A DNA stretch of 64,000 bases from Nannochloropsis oceanica (Eukaryota > Sar > Eustigmatophyceae > Eustigmatales > Monodopsidaceae), in the NCBI GenBank assembly GCA_004519485.1, contig CP038117.1:1-64000 (forward strand), in the 5' to 3' direction. Made by a program: the position numbers and the translations under genes. The number at the start of each line of letters is the position of its first letter. Within the stretch, counting starts at the first letter, position 1. Under the pieces are notes generated by a model. That model was not told the origin of the DNA. It did not search any database and worked only from the letters and a program-made list of their open reading frames with translations. Positions 47,301 to 57,182 of this stretch are shown here, piece after piece.

Positions 47301-47656
47301 CGGCGCTTGCAGCAAGCACAAAGAACAACATTGACAAGATTACAGCAGGCGGAGAAGCAGACGATAGGGGGGCTATTATGGCGGAAAACTCTATTCTCCG
47401 CACATTTGTACAGCCGTCAACTTCTTCTCCGAGGGGTCAAGCAGCAGTAACACAGGAAAGTTACAGAGAACCAGAGGACGATGTTGCTGCCCAAGAAGAG
47501 GTCAACACCCGAACCTTCATTCACAGCAAAGTAGACTTAGTCATGCAAGCATATGAATGGCAAGGGTGCGTGATGACGGTCCTAGCCATGATTTTGGTGG
47601 TGGCAGGATTTGTGTTGCTAACAAAGGCACCGCAATATTTGCAGTACAACCCCTAG
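44331..47656 (+). CDS. Large four-helix membrane protein with cysteine-bearing luminal/extracellular domains
   Basis: Exons 44331-44836 and 44935-47656 (phase 2) give 1075 residues; an ATG at 44367 is an alternative start. A Pro/Ser-rich N-terminus precedes helix 1 (RIVLSTLAIALLWGTSLNAA). Then comes a domain of about 550 residues with several N-glycosylation sequons and paired cysteines. Helix 2 reads YLARMLLCTFLFPLFIFAVG. A second Cys-rich domain (ESCCEVYSNGT, LPACTPTCSGPHPELL) precedes helix 3 (VLAGSFVVITYVVLNLA). A polar segment leads to helix 4 (MTVLAMILVVAGFVLLTKAP). This even helix count puts both large domains on the same, probably extracytoplasmic, side. The layout recalls cell-surface or fusion-related multipass proteins, but I recognise no family. 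Codon use is uniform and typical, with no low-complexity runs, unlike its neighbours. Confidence 0.75.
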
Positions 47657-47881
47657 AGGACGGAAAAAAAGATGGGGGTAATGTAACGAAAAATGTGCCG
47701 TACAAAAATTACGCACAGAGGTGCCTCTTTGTTTTTCATTCCAATGCCGTCTTTCTGCTTGCAATCGTTCTCCTCCTAAGGTTTAAACCCTGGCACATAT
47801 CAATACGATTCTTTATTTCCCCATCCGCATTTCTCCGTCTGTCTGTTTACCTCCACCAATTGAAATGCTTCTAGTTAAGTC

Positions 47882-49607
47882 TTAGTTTGGCCATTGCGCA
47901 AGCAGGTCCAGGTCAAGGAGCTCTCGGAGCCGTTGCTTCTCTGCCTCGACATCAAACTTCCTCGACGGAATTACCTTCTCGTCGCCCTGATTTTTTTGGG
48001 AAACGAGAGGAAGGGAAGAAGCAAATGTCAGAAACCAACCATATGGCAAACGCTCAAGACGCAAATGGTGGGATGGGCTCAAGAAAGAAAATTCATACTG
48101 CATCACTCACCATCACTCCGTCGACCACAGGCTTGATGACGCCGCGGGCCACCCACCCGTCGATGCAGCCAATAACTGCCGGACCTTTGTAGACAATTTG
48201 CATCCAGTAATTATTGAAACGATCGATCAATGGCCAGTACCCTGACGAGAAACGTGGAAATAAGAGGGGGGAGGGATAGAAGAGTGGGGAAACAATGTGA
48301 GTTTCATTGAGATATTTATTTCCTACTGTCTGCCCTCATGAAGCTCACCCAAAAACCCTCTATTACTTCCTCCCTCCCTCCCTTTACTACAGACCGAATA
48401 CCCCCGGAGACGTGTGGATGCTTTTTTCGTAGCATTCCGGGCGGAACGGCTGCGGCTCCGGCAGCGAGCCCCAGCACTCCAACCAGTTTGTGTAGGAATA
48501 GTGCCCGACGGCCATGCCCAGCCCCCAGCTTTTATATGAAGCACTCACAGCGGGGGAGGGGGTGTGATCACTCTCCATCTCTTTCACAATCTCTGCGGGC
48601 AGAATTCTGTGAAAGTACAAAGATTCCAAGAACTTGTTGTAGTCTTCCCCTGAGGGGAAAAAGGGAAGCAAGGGAAGGAAAGGGCGGGCGGGCGGGAATT
48701 AGATCTCGGACGTCCCTTTTCATCAGTTGGCCTTCAATCTCGCTCTCTGTCCCACTACACACCAGTCGTATACAAACTACCCGCCAGCTCCGGATTCTGG
48801 TCCATGTCGTAATACGACTTGGTCATCCCCAATGCCGCTAGCGTCTCGTCCAACAAAACCCGAATGCTCTTCCCCGATGCCGCCACTGCCATGCCTCCCG
48901 CAATTTTCAGATGTAAGGAGCTGTAGTCCCACACTGTCCCTGGCTCCCAACGCAAGTCGACAGTCTCATACAGCTCTCGGACACATGCCACGTAATCCAT
49001 GCTGGAATTGCGAAAGCACGGGACGGAGGAGCCGTAAGTGAGCTGATAATATCCCGATGTAAAGGATAGCAAATGCTTGAGCTGGATGCGGGAGCGGGGA
49101 TCATTGGGATTACGTGTCCACCAGGGGAAGTAGGTATGGCAGTAGTCGTTCAGCTTCAAGACGCCAGAGGCTACGACGCGCATGATCATGGTGCCGGAGA
49201 CCCACTTGGTGGTGCTGGCCACGTCTGGGGAGCGGGAGGGAGGTTAGGCGGCCAAAACGTCGGTGAGAGAAGAAATATATAGACATTAGATAAAGCAACT
49301 ATGTTACCCACTTACTCATGACGGTGTCGGTGTAGGAAATATTGCCCTTCTCGTACAGGTACTGGATGCCCGACGCATTCGCGACCACCACGGCAAAATC
49401 TGTCATGTGGTAATCATTAATTGCCTTGGTCACAGGCGCCCAAGGATCGCCATCGCTAATGGCAATAGGCGCGTCAGATACAGCCACACCGGCCGTGAAG
49501 GCGTCGTCAAATGTAGGAAGTCCCCCTCGGACAGATGCAGGCTTGGCTTGGGCGACGGTAACGCAGAAGCAACAGAAGCTCAAGCAGAGGAGGATAGAGC
49601 GAGGCAT
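47882..49607 (-). CDS. Secreted serine hydrolase of the class C beta-lactamase fold
   Basis: Five exons: 49316-49607 (ATG), 48763-49224, 48395-48649, 48111-48241 and 47882-47986, 414 residues in continuous phase. A signal peptide (MPRSILLCLSFCCFCVTVAQ) starts it. Across the first junction lies VMNVASTTKWVSG, with the serine nucleophile motif SxxK as STTK. WDYSSLHLKIAGGM supplies the Tyr-x-Ser motif. Families with these motifs (class C beta-lactamase, LACTB, esterase EstB) hydrolyse amides or esters rather than necessarily antibiotics. The Lys-Thr-Gly third motif is not visible; GHYSYTNW may replace it. The junction after exon 3 needs a weak GTCTGT donor at 48394, the least certain border. Ends head on with the membrane protein gene, 225 bp away. 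Confidence 0.82.
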
Positions 49608-50152
49608 GGCAAATGTGCAAATGCGGCTCCGATTGCCCCCTAAGAAGGCAAAAGATATGCCTGTGCGTAAAGAGGCATGTGGATCGTGGTTAGAGTATGC
49701 GTATGAGTATGTAGATATGACACAGGCTTGGATATGCGTATTCAGAAAAGAAGACCGGGAGGTTTGTGTACACTCGATCCTCCTCTTTCGGTGTCTCATC
49801 TATTTTGATATTTTATTTTGCTGTCTCCATTCTTTTAGTTCGTCTTTCTTTGGTTCTAGCCACAGATAGTAACCGCATTGCTCTGTTTGTCTGTTAATTC
49901 TCCAGAGGTTCTCCTACTTGACTTCACTTGAAGGTCAACCCAGTCAAACCAACATCAACCATCAACATCAACAGCAAGAAGGACGCTTGTAGTGCGCAAA
50001 ATATGAAACAATGACATATGAATATAAATATACCAGTTATTTGAGACTGTTTAACATTCATGGTACCGCGGGCCCCGATGCCCCATCCTCTATTGTGGAA
50101 GAGTGAACACCCTCGACACCCGCATTTCCCACCCCTTCCTTCACTCCCTCCC
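49608..50152. other. Intergenic between two minus-strand genes
   Basis: Should hold the promoter of the beta-lactamase-fold gene and the 3' end of the Bin3-type methyltransferase. AT-rich with pyrimidine tracts on the plus strand at 49800-49850. No coding exon recognised. Confidence 0.5.
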
Positions 50153-51541
50153 TTACTCCCCCACCGACCCCTTCTGACCTCTCTCCACACTTTCTTCGGC
50201 TTCTTCTCTCCTTTTGACAAAACAATACATTGGCCTTCTATACCCCACTGGTGCATTGAGTGGAATCCCCAGGTCCTCTACGCTCTCAAATCCAACCTCG
50301 TTCATCAATACATCTTTGAAGGGCGGCCGAAGACGTAACAGAGTGTAATTTTTCCGAGATTCCACCGAGGCATGCCTCCGTTTTCGATACGTTCGCCATG
50401 CCTGTGGCTCGAGGATAAATCGGCCACCTGGCCGTAGTCGTGCGTGGACTCGATGGAGGAGTCGACGGAGCGCGGCGTCTCCGCCTTGTAAATGTATATG
50501 TTTTGTAACCGAGAAACAGCTTATGATGTCGTATTTTTCCGTCCCTTCCACATCCATCTGCACCTCATTCTCATCATCCTTCTCATCCTCCTTCTTCTCC
50601 GCCTTAACCTCCTCAGTATTTTGTCGCTCCTCTCCGAATTCTCTTGATTCACTCGTCCCATACTCCTTCCATCCTTTAATCCTGACATCCTTCCAGTCTA
50701 CACCCCCGTCTTCCTCTGCGGCAGCCCCCCCTATACATTCCTGCCCATCCCCTTTCCATCTCCTTCTCTTCAACATCCTCCTACCCACGAAATCCTGACA
50801 CCGAAACTCCACCCATTTTTCGATGTCATTCCTCCCTCCCTCTCTCCGGGATGCCCACGCCAGCTTCTCCTTTGCAACTCTTATGAGCTCCGGATCAATA
50901 TCCACACCCACCACCCGTCTAGGCTTGAAATATAGACAAATTTCCCAGGCAACTTTCCCCGTGTTAGTTCCTATGTCTAAGAAATCTTTACCAGCAAACC
51001 ATTCGGGTTGCAGTAAGGAGAGACGGGCGTCTGTTGGGGGATTGCTTCTGGAGGCTGGAGGCAGATGGATGGTGCTTGGGATGATGGCAGCAGCAGACGC
51101 TATATCTGTGGAGGAAGCTTGACGACGTGCGCCATAGTAGGAGCGATAGGATCCGTGGGCATGACGTTGCCAGAGCTTGGAGGAAAAAGATGGCGGTGAA
51201 GGGACGGGACAAGTGAGGGGCGGACGCAGCTTAATTAGGACTTTGCCGTCGTTCTTGGAAACGTTTCTTAGAGCCAAGATCCGCGGTCGAAAGGCTGGAA
51301 AGACAAATTGCAATTCTTTCGTTGGTGCTTCTTGTTGATCTGGCGCAGGTGCTTGTGCTGTGGAGGACAGTGAGGTTGCCTCGACGGTAGGAGGCTCGGT
51401 AGGAGGCTCGGTAGGGGGGGAGGAGGTTGACGACAGCGCATTAAGCTCGGGCTTCATGACTGCGTCCTCTTCCTTTTTGGTTAGAACTTCTGTGGGACTA
51501 TTTGTAATGTGCGTTTTCGGTCGAGCGTGAGACGAGGGCAT
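50153..51541 (-). CDS. Bin3/MePCE-type RNA 5'-phosphate methyltransferase
   Basis: Single exon, 462 residues. The first 180 residues are Pro/Thr/Ser-rich and include AFRPRILALRNVSKNDGKV. The catalytic core has FLDIGTNTGKVAWEICLYF (motif I), RRVVGVDIDPELIRVAKEKL (motif II) and IISCFSVTKHIHLQGGDAAL, the SVTKWIHLN-like family signature. RLRPGGRFILEPQAWRTY follows, and a tail like GFESVEDLGIPLNAPVGYRR then PMYCF, also typical. Members methylate the gamma-phosphate of 7SK, U6 or pre-miRNA 5' ends. An acidic insert of about 75 residues (KKEDEKDDENEVQMDVE) sits between motif II and the signature. The tryptophan of the signature is histidine here. The family call is strong; the RNA target is unknown. 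Confidence 0.85.
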   Translation of the reverse strand: MPSSHARPKTHITNSPTEVLTKKEEDAVMKPELNALSSTSSPPTEPPTEPPTVEATSLSSTAQAPAPDQQEAPTKELQFVFPAFRPRILALRNVSKNDGKVLIKLRPPLTCPVPSPPSFSSKLWQRHAHGSYRSYYGARRQASSTDIASAAAIIPSTIHLPPASRSNPPTDARLSLLQPEWFAGKDFLDIGTNTGKVAWEICLYFKPRRVVGVDIDPELIRVAKEKLAWASRREGGRNDIEKWVEFRCQDFVGRRMLKRRRWKGDGQECIGGAAAEEDGGVDWKDVRIKGWKEYGTSESREFGEERQNTEEVKAEKKEDEKDDENEVQMDVEGTEKYDIISCFSVTKHIHLQGGDAALRRLLHRVHARLRPGGRFILEPQAWRTYRKRRHASVESRKNYTLLRLRPPFKDVLMNEVGFESVEDLGIPLNAPVGYRRPMYCFVKRREEAEESVERGQKGSVGE

Positions 51542-51707
51542 GGGTGTGATCCTTCATGGGGCATCGCCAACGACAGCTCTGAACGGAGCGAAGTGCCGAC
51601 AAAACGTCTTACGCGTCATACCCAACCAGCACATAACTATTCACATACCCTGTACAGGGGCAGAAAGAGTGCACGGCGACAAGAAATAAGAGGGCTACTT
51701 AGAGCGT

Positions 51708-52856
51708 ATGGGCTGGCTCGAGCGGTACCATGCATCGCCGCACCAGCAATCGATCAACACGGCCCTAATGCTTGCGGGCATCCTCTCCATCTCTATGCCT
51801 CTGGTCGTCGAGGGGGTTCAATTTATTCTACGCTTGCGACGTCGCAAAGGTAAGAGGGGCTCTGGCTGGGTTTCTTGTCTGGGCAGTCTGGTCTCATCCA
51901 AAGGCTCGAATCCTCCACGCGCAGTGTTACCCTTTCCCAACCCTCTCTCTCCTACCCTAGACCAAGACACGACGTCCTTCCAAACCTCGACCAATGAAGT
52001 CTATCGCGTCGTTCTCACTGGCGGCCCTTGCTCCGGCAAAACCTCCTCTTTGGCGCACGTTCGTGCGGCATGCAAGCAAGCAGGATTCGAGGCGCTGGTG
52101 GTGCCTGAGGTCCCTACTATTTTGATGGAGGGTGGGGCGACTTACCCTGGATTGGAGGCAGGGCATCGTCTGATTGCGTTTGAAGCGGCCCTGATTCGAT
52201 TACAACTTCAGATAGAAGAGTCTTTTGTGACGATTGCCCGATCGTTAGGGAAGCCGACGGTTGTTTTAATGGATCGAGGAAGTGTAGACATTTGTGCATA
52301 TTTAATGCCCAAGGATTGGCTGGCAACGTTGTCAGCGTTGGGAGGGTTGACAACTTCGGATTTGATCTCGCGGTATCACCAGGTGATCCATCTCGTGACC
52401 GCAGCGGATGGAGCAGAGTCGTTTTACCAATTGAGGTATTTGTAGTGTGTGTGCATGCGCATGTTTCTCCCTTTTCTGTTTTCTCCGTTCCTCCCCTATC
52501 CCGCACCAAAGCAGACCATCCATCTTATGATAAGGAGATATGTACCGTTTAATTTTGCCCTCCTTCTCTCCGATTTCCCACCTTCTTTCCCTCACAGCAA
52601 CAACACCGCCCGCACCGAGTCCCCCAAAGATGCTAGGGTCATCGATCGACGCATCCAGGCCGCCTGGTCGCAGCACCCACACCTTGTAGTCTTATGCAAT
52701 GACACAGATTTTGCCGGCAAGTTGGACAAAGCCACCAATGCTGTCTTAACAGGGGCAAGGGAGTTTTTTAGGGCAGGAGCTGGGAGCGGTACTCCTGCTG
52801 TAGGAGATGTTGGGAAGGGCAAAGGGGAGGGAGGACAAGACGCCAGGGGGAGATAA
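51708..52856 (+). CDS. AAA_28 P-loop NTPase, TTD14-like, with membrane anchor
   Basis: Exons 51708-51849, 51961-52435 and 52598-52856 join in phases 1 and 2, giving 291 residues. Residues 17-40 form a hydrophobic helix (TALMLAGILSISMPLVVEGV) followed by LRLRRRK, which would fix it in a membrane. The Walker A motif reads VLTGGPCSGKTSSL. VPEVPTILMEGG and LMDRGSVDICAYL follow, as in the AAA_28 group that includes animal TTD14. Across the last junction come LRSNNTARTESPKDARVIDR and CNDTDFAGKLDKA, the family's typical end. TTD14 binds GTP and phosphoinositides in channel trafficking in flies; transferring that role here is inference. The membrane anchor and the Gly-rich tail are extra. Confidence 0.8.
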
Positions 52857-53881
52857 CAATAGAAGGGTGGAGGACTGGCATACACTTTTCAGGGTCGCAC
52901 AAGACTTTAGGTGGCTCAAGAACTCAAGATCTGAGCACACAGCCCATGGAGGTATTCTGCACGGTACAATGTTGGCCTGCTTCGGCACGCCTTATGTAAA
53001 GCCCTCTCGAGGGTGCACTCAAAAGAAGCAAGTCGTGTTAATTTATTTGAAATCGTTCCTGTACTTTTGAGCACACAATGAGCCGCGTGCGCTACCCTTG
53101 AAATAAACTAGGAAAGACTGAAGAAGTCATGAAGGAGCAAGCCAAAGAAAATGTGTCCTGAGTCTATAGCTCTGAGTCCTCGTAGCGCGTCAGAGCGAAT
53201 CTCAGGGCGTTTCATCTTTTCGCAGCATCCATGTTGCCCAACGAGCTCGAAAGTATGCCACACACACCGTCACATGAATTCACTTTCTCACAAAAAGACG
53301 CCAAAACACACCCAACACGAGCCTTAGAATGGGCCAGCTCGAAACGTCCTCTTGTACTATTTGTTCGAGGGGAGCCTTCCAATCACACATTTTGCCGGTA
53401 AGAACACGTAGGGCATGGGACATAGGGGCACATGCACTTACTCCTTGTGTGCTTTCAATCAGTGAAGGGCGAGGTATGAGTGGGAAAGAGGTAACCAAGG
53501 ACCCCCCCGGGGACTATATCCGCCCTACGGCATGATGTCGGTTTACGCGGTTCACCGCCTTCTTTTCCCTCCTCTTCCTGTCTCGTTCGACGGTGCTCCT
53601 CGTCCGGCCTTCACGACAAATGCCCTGTATATCTCGCCCTTTGACTCATGCGCACACCAAGCACCACGAATCCACTGGGCATGGCACTGACCACGCTCTT
53701 TCCTATATCCCTTTTTCCGGACGCAGTTCACAGGCAAGCCACGGAAGCAAGCGTTCTTCTTCCACCTCTAGCACGCAGCACTCTTCCACCAGTGGTAGTG
53801 CCCTCCTCCCTTGCTTCGACAACAATTTGCTCCTCAGCCTGCGGCTGCATTTGTATTTGTGAGTAGAACTAGAAGACGATA
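52857..53881. other. Intergenic
   Basis: No gene called. A plus frame at 53329 (MGQLETSSCTICSRGAFQSH before a GTAAGA donor) could be a first exon, and a Ser-rich frame at 53735-53861 ends just before the next ATG. They join in phase, but the evidence is too thin. Confidence 0.35.
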
Positions 53882-56800
53882 ATGTCGTCTTTGATGCCAC
53901 GAGGGGGCGGTGGCGATAATGGTGGAGGGATCTCTAAGAGCGGCTGCGAGTATGGAATGCAGGTACCGCAGCCTCCCACCGCTCATCACGGTACAAGTCC
54001 CATGCCTAGTGAATACGAGGACGAGGAAGAGGATATGGATCGTCCTCGGACCTTTGCTGATTTGGAAGAGGAAAACGATGCTTTCCGTATCGAAGTCCAC
54101 AAGTTGCGGAGGCAAGTACGCGAGCAGGAAGTAGCGCATGCGAAAGAGGTCAAGGATCTGTTGTACCGATTGTTAAAAGCAGAAAAGCGCGCGGCAGCTG
54201 CAGCTGTAGCGGCCGTAGCAAAGGGGGCGAGTGTCAAGGCGGTGAGGGGAGGAATTAGCGATTCCGAGATGGAGGAGGTCGAGGGGGAGGAGGATGAGGA
54301 AGAAGCAGCTGTAGCGGCGGATAGAGCAGCACCTGGGCAGAAGAGGGAAAAGAAGGGGGACAAGTCGAAGGAGGAAGGGGGAGAAGGAAAAGAAGTGGGA
54401 CAGGCAACGGAAGGAGTGATGGAGAGCGAGGCGAAAAGAACAACGCGGGCTGCTGCCTCGGGCTCTGCTTCAATTCCTCCTTCCCCTGCCCGTGCTGCTC
54501 GTGCTGCACCTGGGGCGGCTGCTGCGCGCCTTCCTCCCTCCTCCCCGCGTTCCAAGGCATCCACCCTGAAGGCAGCACGCAAGACGCAAGAGTCCCGATT
54601 GTTACGCGAGCTGAAGCAGATCGGAGCCGTGGATGAGGAGGCGACGAATGTGAGGGAAGACCTGGACGTTAAGAGGTTGGTCGGGCTGGGCATGTGGAAG
54701 TGGTTCCCGGCAGACAGAGGGGGAGGGGGTGGAGGGGGTGGAGGGGCAGCAAGGTCGAAGATGCTGCAATTCCTGGGCGTGTTTACTAAGACTAGTGGGG
54801 GCGGGAAGGAGGGAGGGAAGGAGAGGAGGGTTTGCGTGGAGTATAAGCACTCGGGGGAAGAGGAGTGGTGGACAAGTGGGGAGTTGGTGGATGAGTATAA
54901 GGTGAGTACGATCAGGGGTATTAATATGTTTTATGGCAAGGAGAAGGTGGCGGCGATCATGGAGAAGGAGGAGAGGAGGGAGAGGGCGGAGGAGGAGGAG
55001 GGAGGGAAGGGGAGGAGGGGGGGAAGGCAGCAGAGGGATGTGGGTACTGACACCCCGGGGGAGGACGATGAGGAGGAGAGTGAAGAGGAGATGGACGTGA
55101 CAGAAGAGAGTAGTAGTGAGGAGGAGGAAGAGGAGGAGCAGACAGTGGCGCAGATGAAAGTAAACCCTGAAAAGAAGCAGCCCGACCTGATGGAGGAGGA
55201 AGGGAGGGGAGAGGGGGGGAAGAAGCGTGGACGGAGCTTCAAGGCCCAGCAGTCCGAAAATACCACGAAGACGGCAAGCAGCAGCAGCAGCATCAGCAGT
55301 ACCAACAGCGGCGACGGTATGCACGGAGAGAGGACGAAAAGGTTGCGGAGCGGCGTGAGAGTTAACGAGAAGGAGGAGAGCGCTGCTGCTGCTGCTACTA
55401 CTGCTGCTGTGGCTGCGAGCGCGCCTCTTTCCCTCCCCCCCCCTTCACCACGATCGCACAAAAAGAGAACACCTCCCGACGGGTCAAACTTTCCCTCCTA
55501 CTCTTCTCTAGCCCAGACGACCCGCTCTTCCTCCTCTTCCTCCTCCACTACCTCCTCCTCCTCTTCCTCCTCTTCCAATCAACCCGCCACCCTGGTCAAG
55601 AAGAATCCGACCGCCGAGCTCGATGTGCTGTCCTCCTTCATTGCTTTAAACATTCTTCCCCCCGCCGCGCCTGTATCTGCCCTCCGCAACCTGAACTTGG
55701 AGACGCTTGTCGGCTTTGGTCTGCAAGGCAAGGGACGGAGGAAGGGAGGGACGGATGGTGGGAAGGGAGGAAGAAAGAGACCCTCGCACCGGCAATGAAA
55801 GAATATCAGAACAATTGACGACAAACGCTCACCCCCTCCATCCTCTCTCAATCCCTTTCTCCCTCCCTTCTTTTTCAGAATACTGGCTCGTCCCCTGCGG
55901 CGGCGGAAATCACAAGTCCCGGCTGTTCGCCGCCCGCTTCGAGGACAAACTGCACACGCTTCTCGACCCCCGGAGCGGGAAGAGCACGCAGATGATCGAA
56001 GCCGTCTACACGGATCGGAGCCGACAGTTGTTTGACGTGAAGAAACTCGTGGAAGCCTACACAGGGCAGGGAGGGAAGACGGCGCAGCAAGGGATCATCG
56101 AGTTCTTGAGCAAGGAGCGGGTGTTGCAGGCGTTTGCTGGGAAGATGAAGAGCAAAAAGAGGACCAGGGCCCTCTCGCAGTGCTCGGCGCGCGTGAACGT
56201 GACGGCCGGGTCGTCTTCCCCCCCTCCGGTGCTGGTGCCTCTGAAGGAGGGAAAGAAGGCGGGAGGGTGTGTTGGGGGAAGGAAGATTTTTTCGGGGTCA
56301 GCGGAAAGGAAGATAGGAAAGGAGGCGGCTGGGGATGAGGAGAGAAGCAGTGAAGGCAATGCGAATGGTAGGAGGATGGAGGAGAGACAGAGGGAGGAGG
56401 AGAGAGGGAGGGAGGGAGAAGAGGAAAGAGCGTTGGCACTGGATCCGACTCAGGAGGGGGAAAAGAAGGAGGAGGGGGCACATGAAAATGAGCAGAAGGT
56501 GACTGAAATGGAGGAGGAAGAGCAGCAGAAGGAAAAGGCGATGGAAGGGAAGAAAATGAGGAGCTCGGCTGCAAAAACTGCAAATTCTGCTCCAAAGCCC
56601 TCTCTAGCATCCACCCTTCCTGTAGGAGGAGAAAAAGGAGGACGAGGAGCGGCAGCAGCGGTAGCAGGGGAAGCGGCATCGAAGGCTACGGCAGGGCCAA
56701 TTTCTTCATCCCTTCCTCTCTCTGAGGGTGCCCCTGCCAGCAAAATGAGCACCAAAACCGCCCCCCCACCCCCTCCTCCCGTCCTCCCTCCTTCCGCTCC

Positions 56801-56947
56801 TGCCCCGTCGAAACCTGTCGCCTCCACCAGCTCTGGCATCAACGGCAATAGCAGCAATGATAGCGGCGGCAGTAGCAGCGACAACAACCGCACTTCTCGT
56901 TCCACCTTCCCAACCCAGCTATTTTCTCTCCGGGAGCAGGAACAGGA

Positions 56948-56981
<34 letters not shown>

Positions 56982-57182
56982 GAGGAGCAGCAGCATCGAC
57001 CAAGTGTGGCACTTTCCGCCCTTGCCCAACTGGCCGCTTCCTCCTTCTCGTCTTCCTTCTCTCCCTCGTTCAACATTCCTCCTGCCCCCGCTTACCTCTC
57101 TCCCTGGGCGCAGCAGCACCACCAGGAGCAGCAGCAGCGGCTCTTGCAGCAACAGCAGCATCAGCAGCGTCAGCAGTACTAA
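53882..57182 (+). CDS. Nuclear-looking protein with two copies of an unrecognised domain
   Basis: Exons 53882-55727 and 55879-57182, phase 1, 1049 residues. The intron starts GC (CAAG then GCAAGG) and ends TTTTTCAG, a GC-AG intron. A coiled coil (LEEENDAFRIEVHKLRRQVR) opens the protein. Domain copy 1 lies at about 240-360: VREDLDVKRLVGLGMWKWFP, RRVCVEYKHSGEEEWWTSGE, LVDEYKVSTIRGINMFYGKE. Copy 2 spans the junction at about 590-710: LRNLNLETLVGFGLQEYWLV, LHTLLDPRSGKSTQMIEAVY, and FDVKKLVEAYTGQGGKTAQQ with IIEFLSKERVL. Corresponding positions match (LVGxG, xYxL/xWFP, VxxY, LV(D/E)xY, I.F). Linkers are highly charged Lys/Glu and Ser; the end is Gln-rich. The lysine clusters suggest nuclear location. 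No domain name is known to me, and the role is unknown. Confidence 0.72.
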
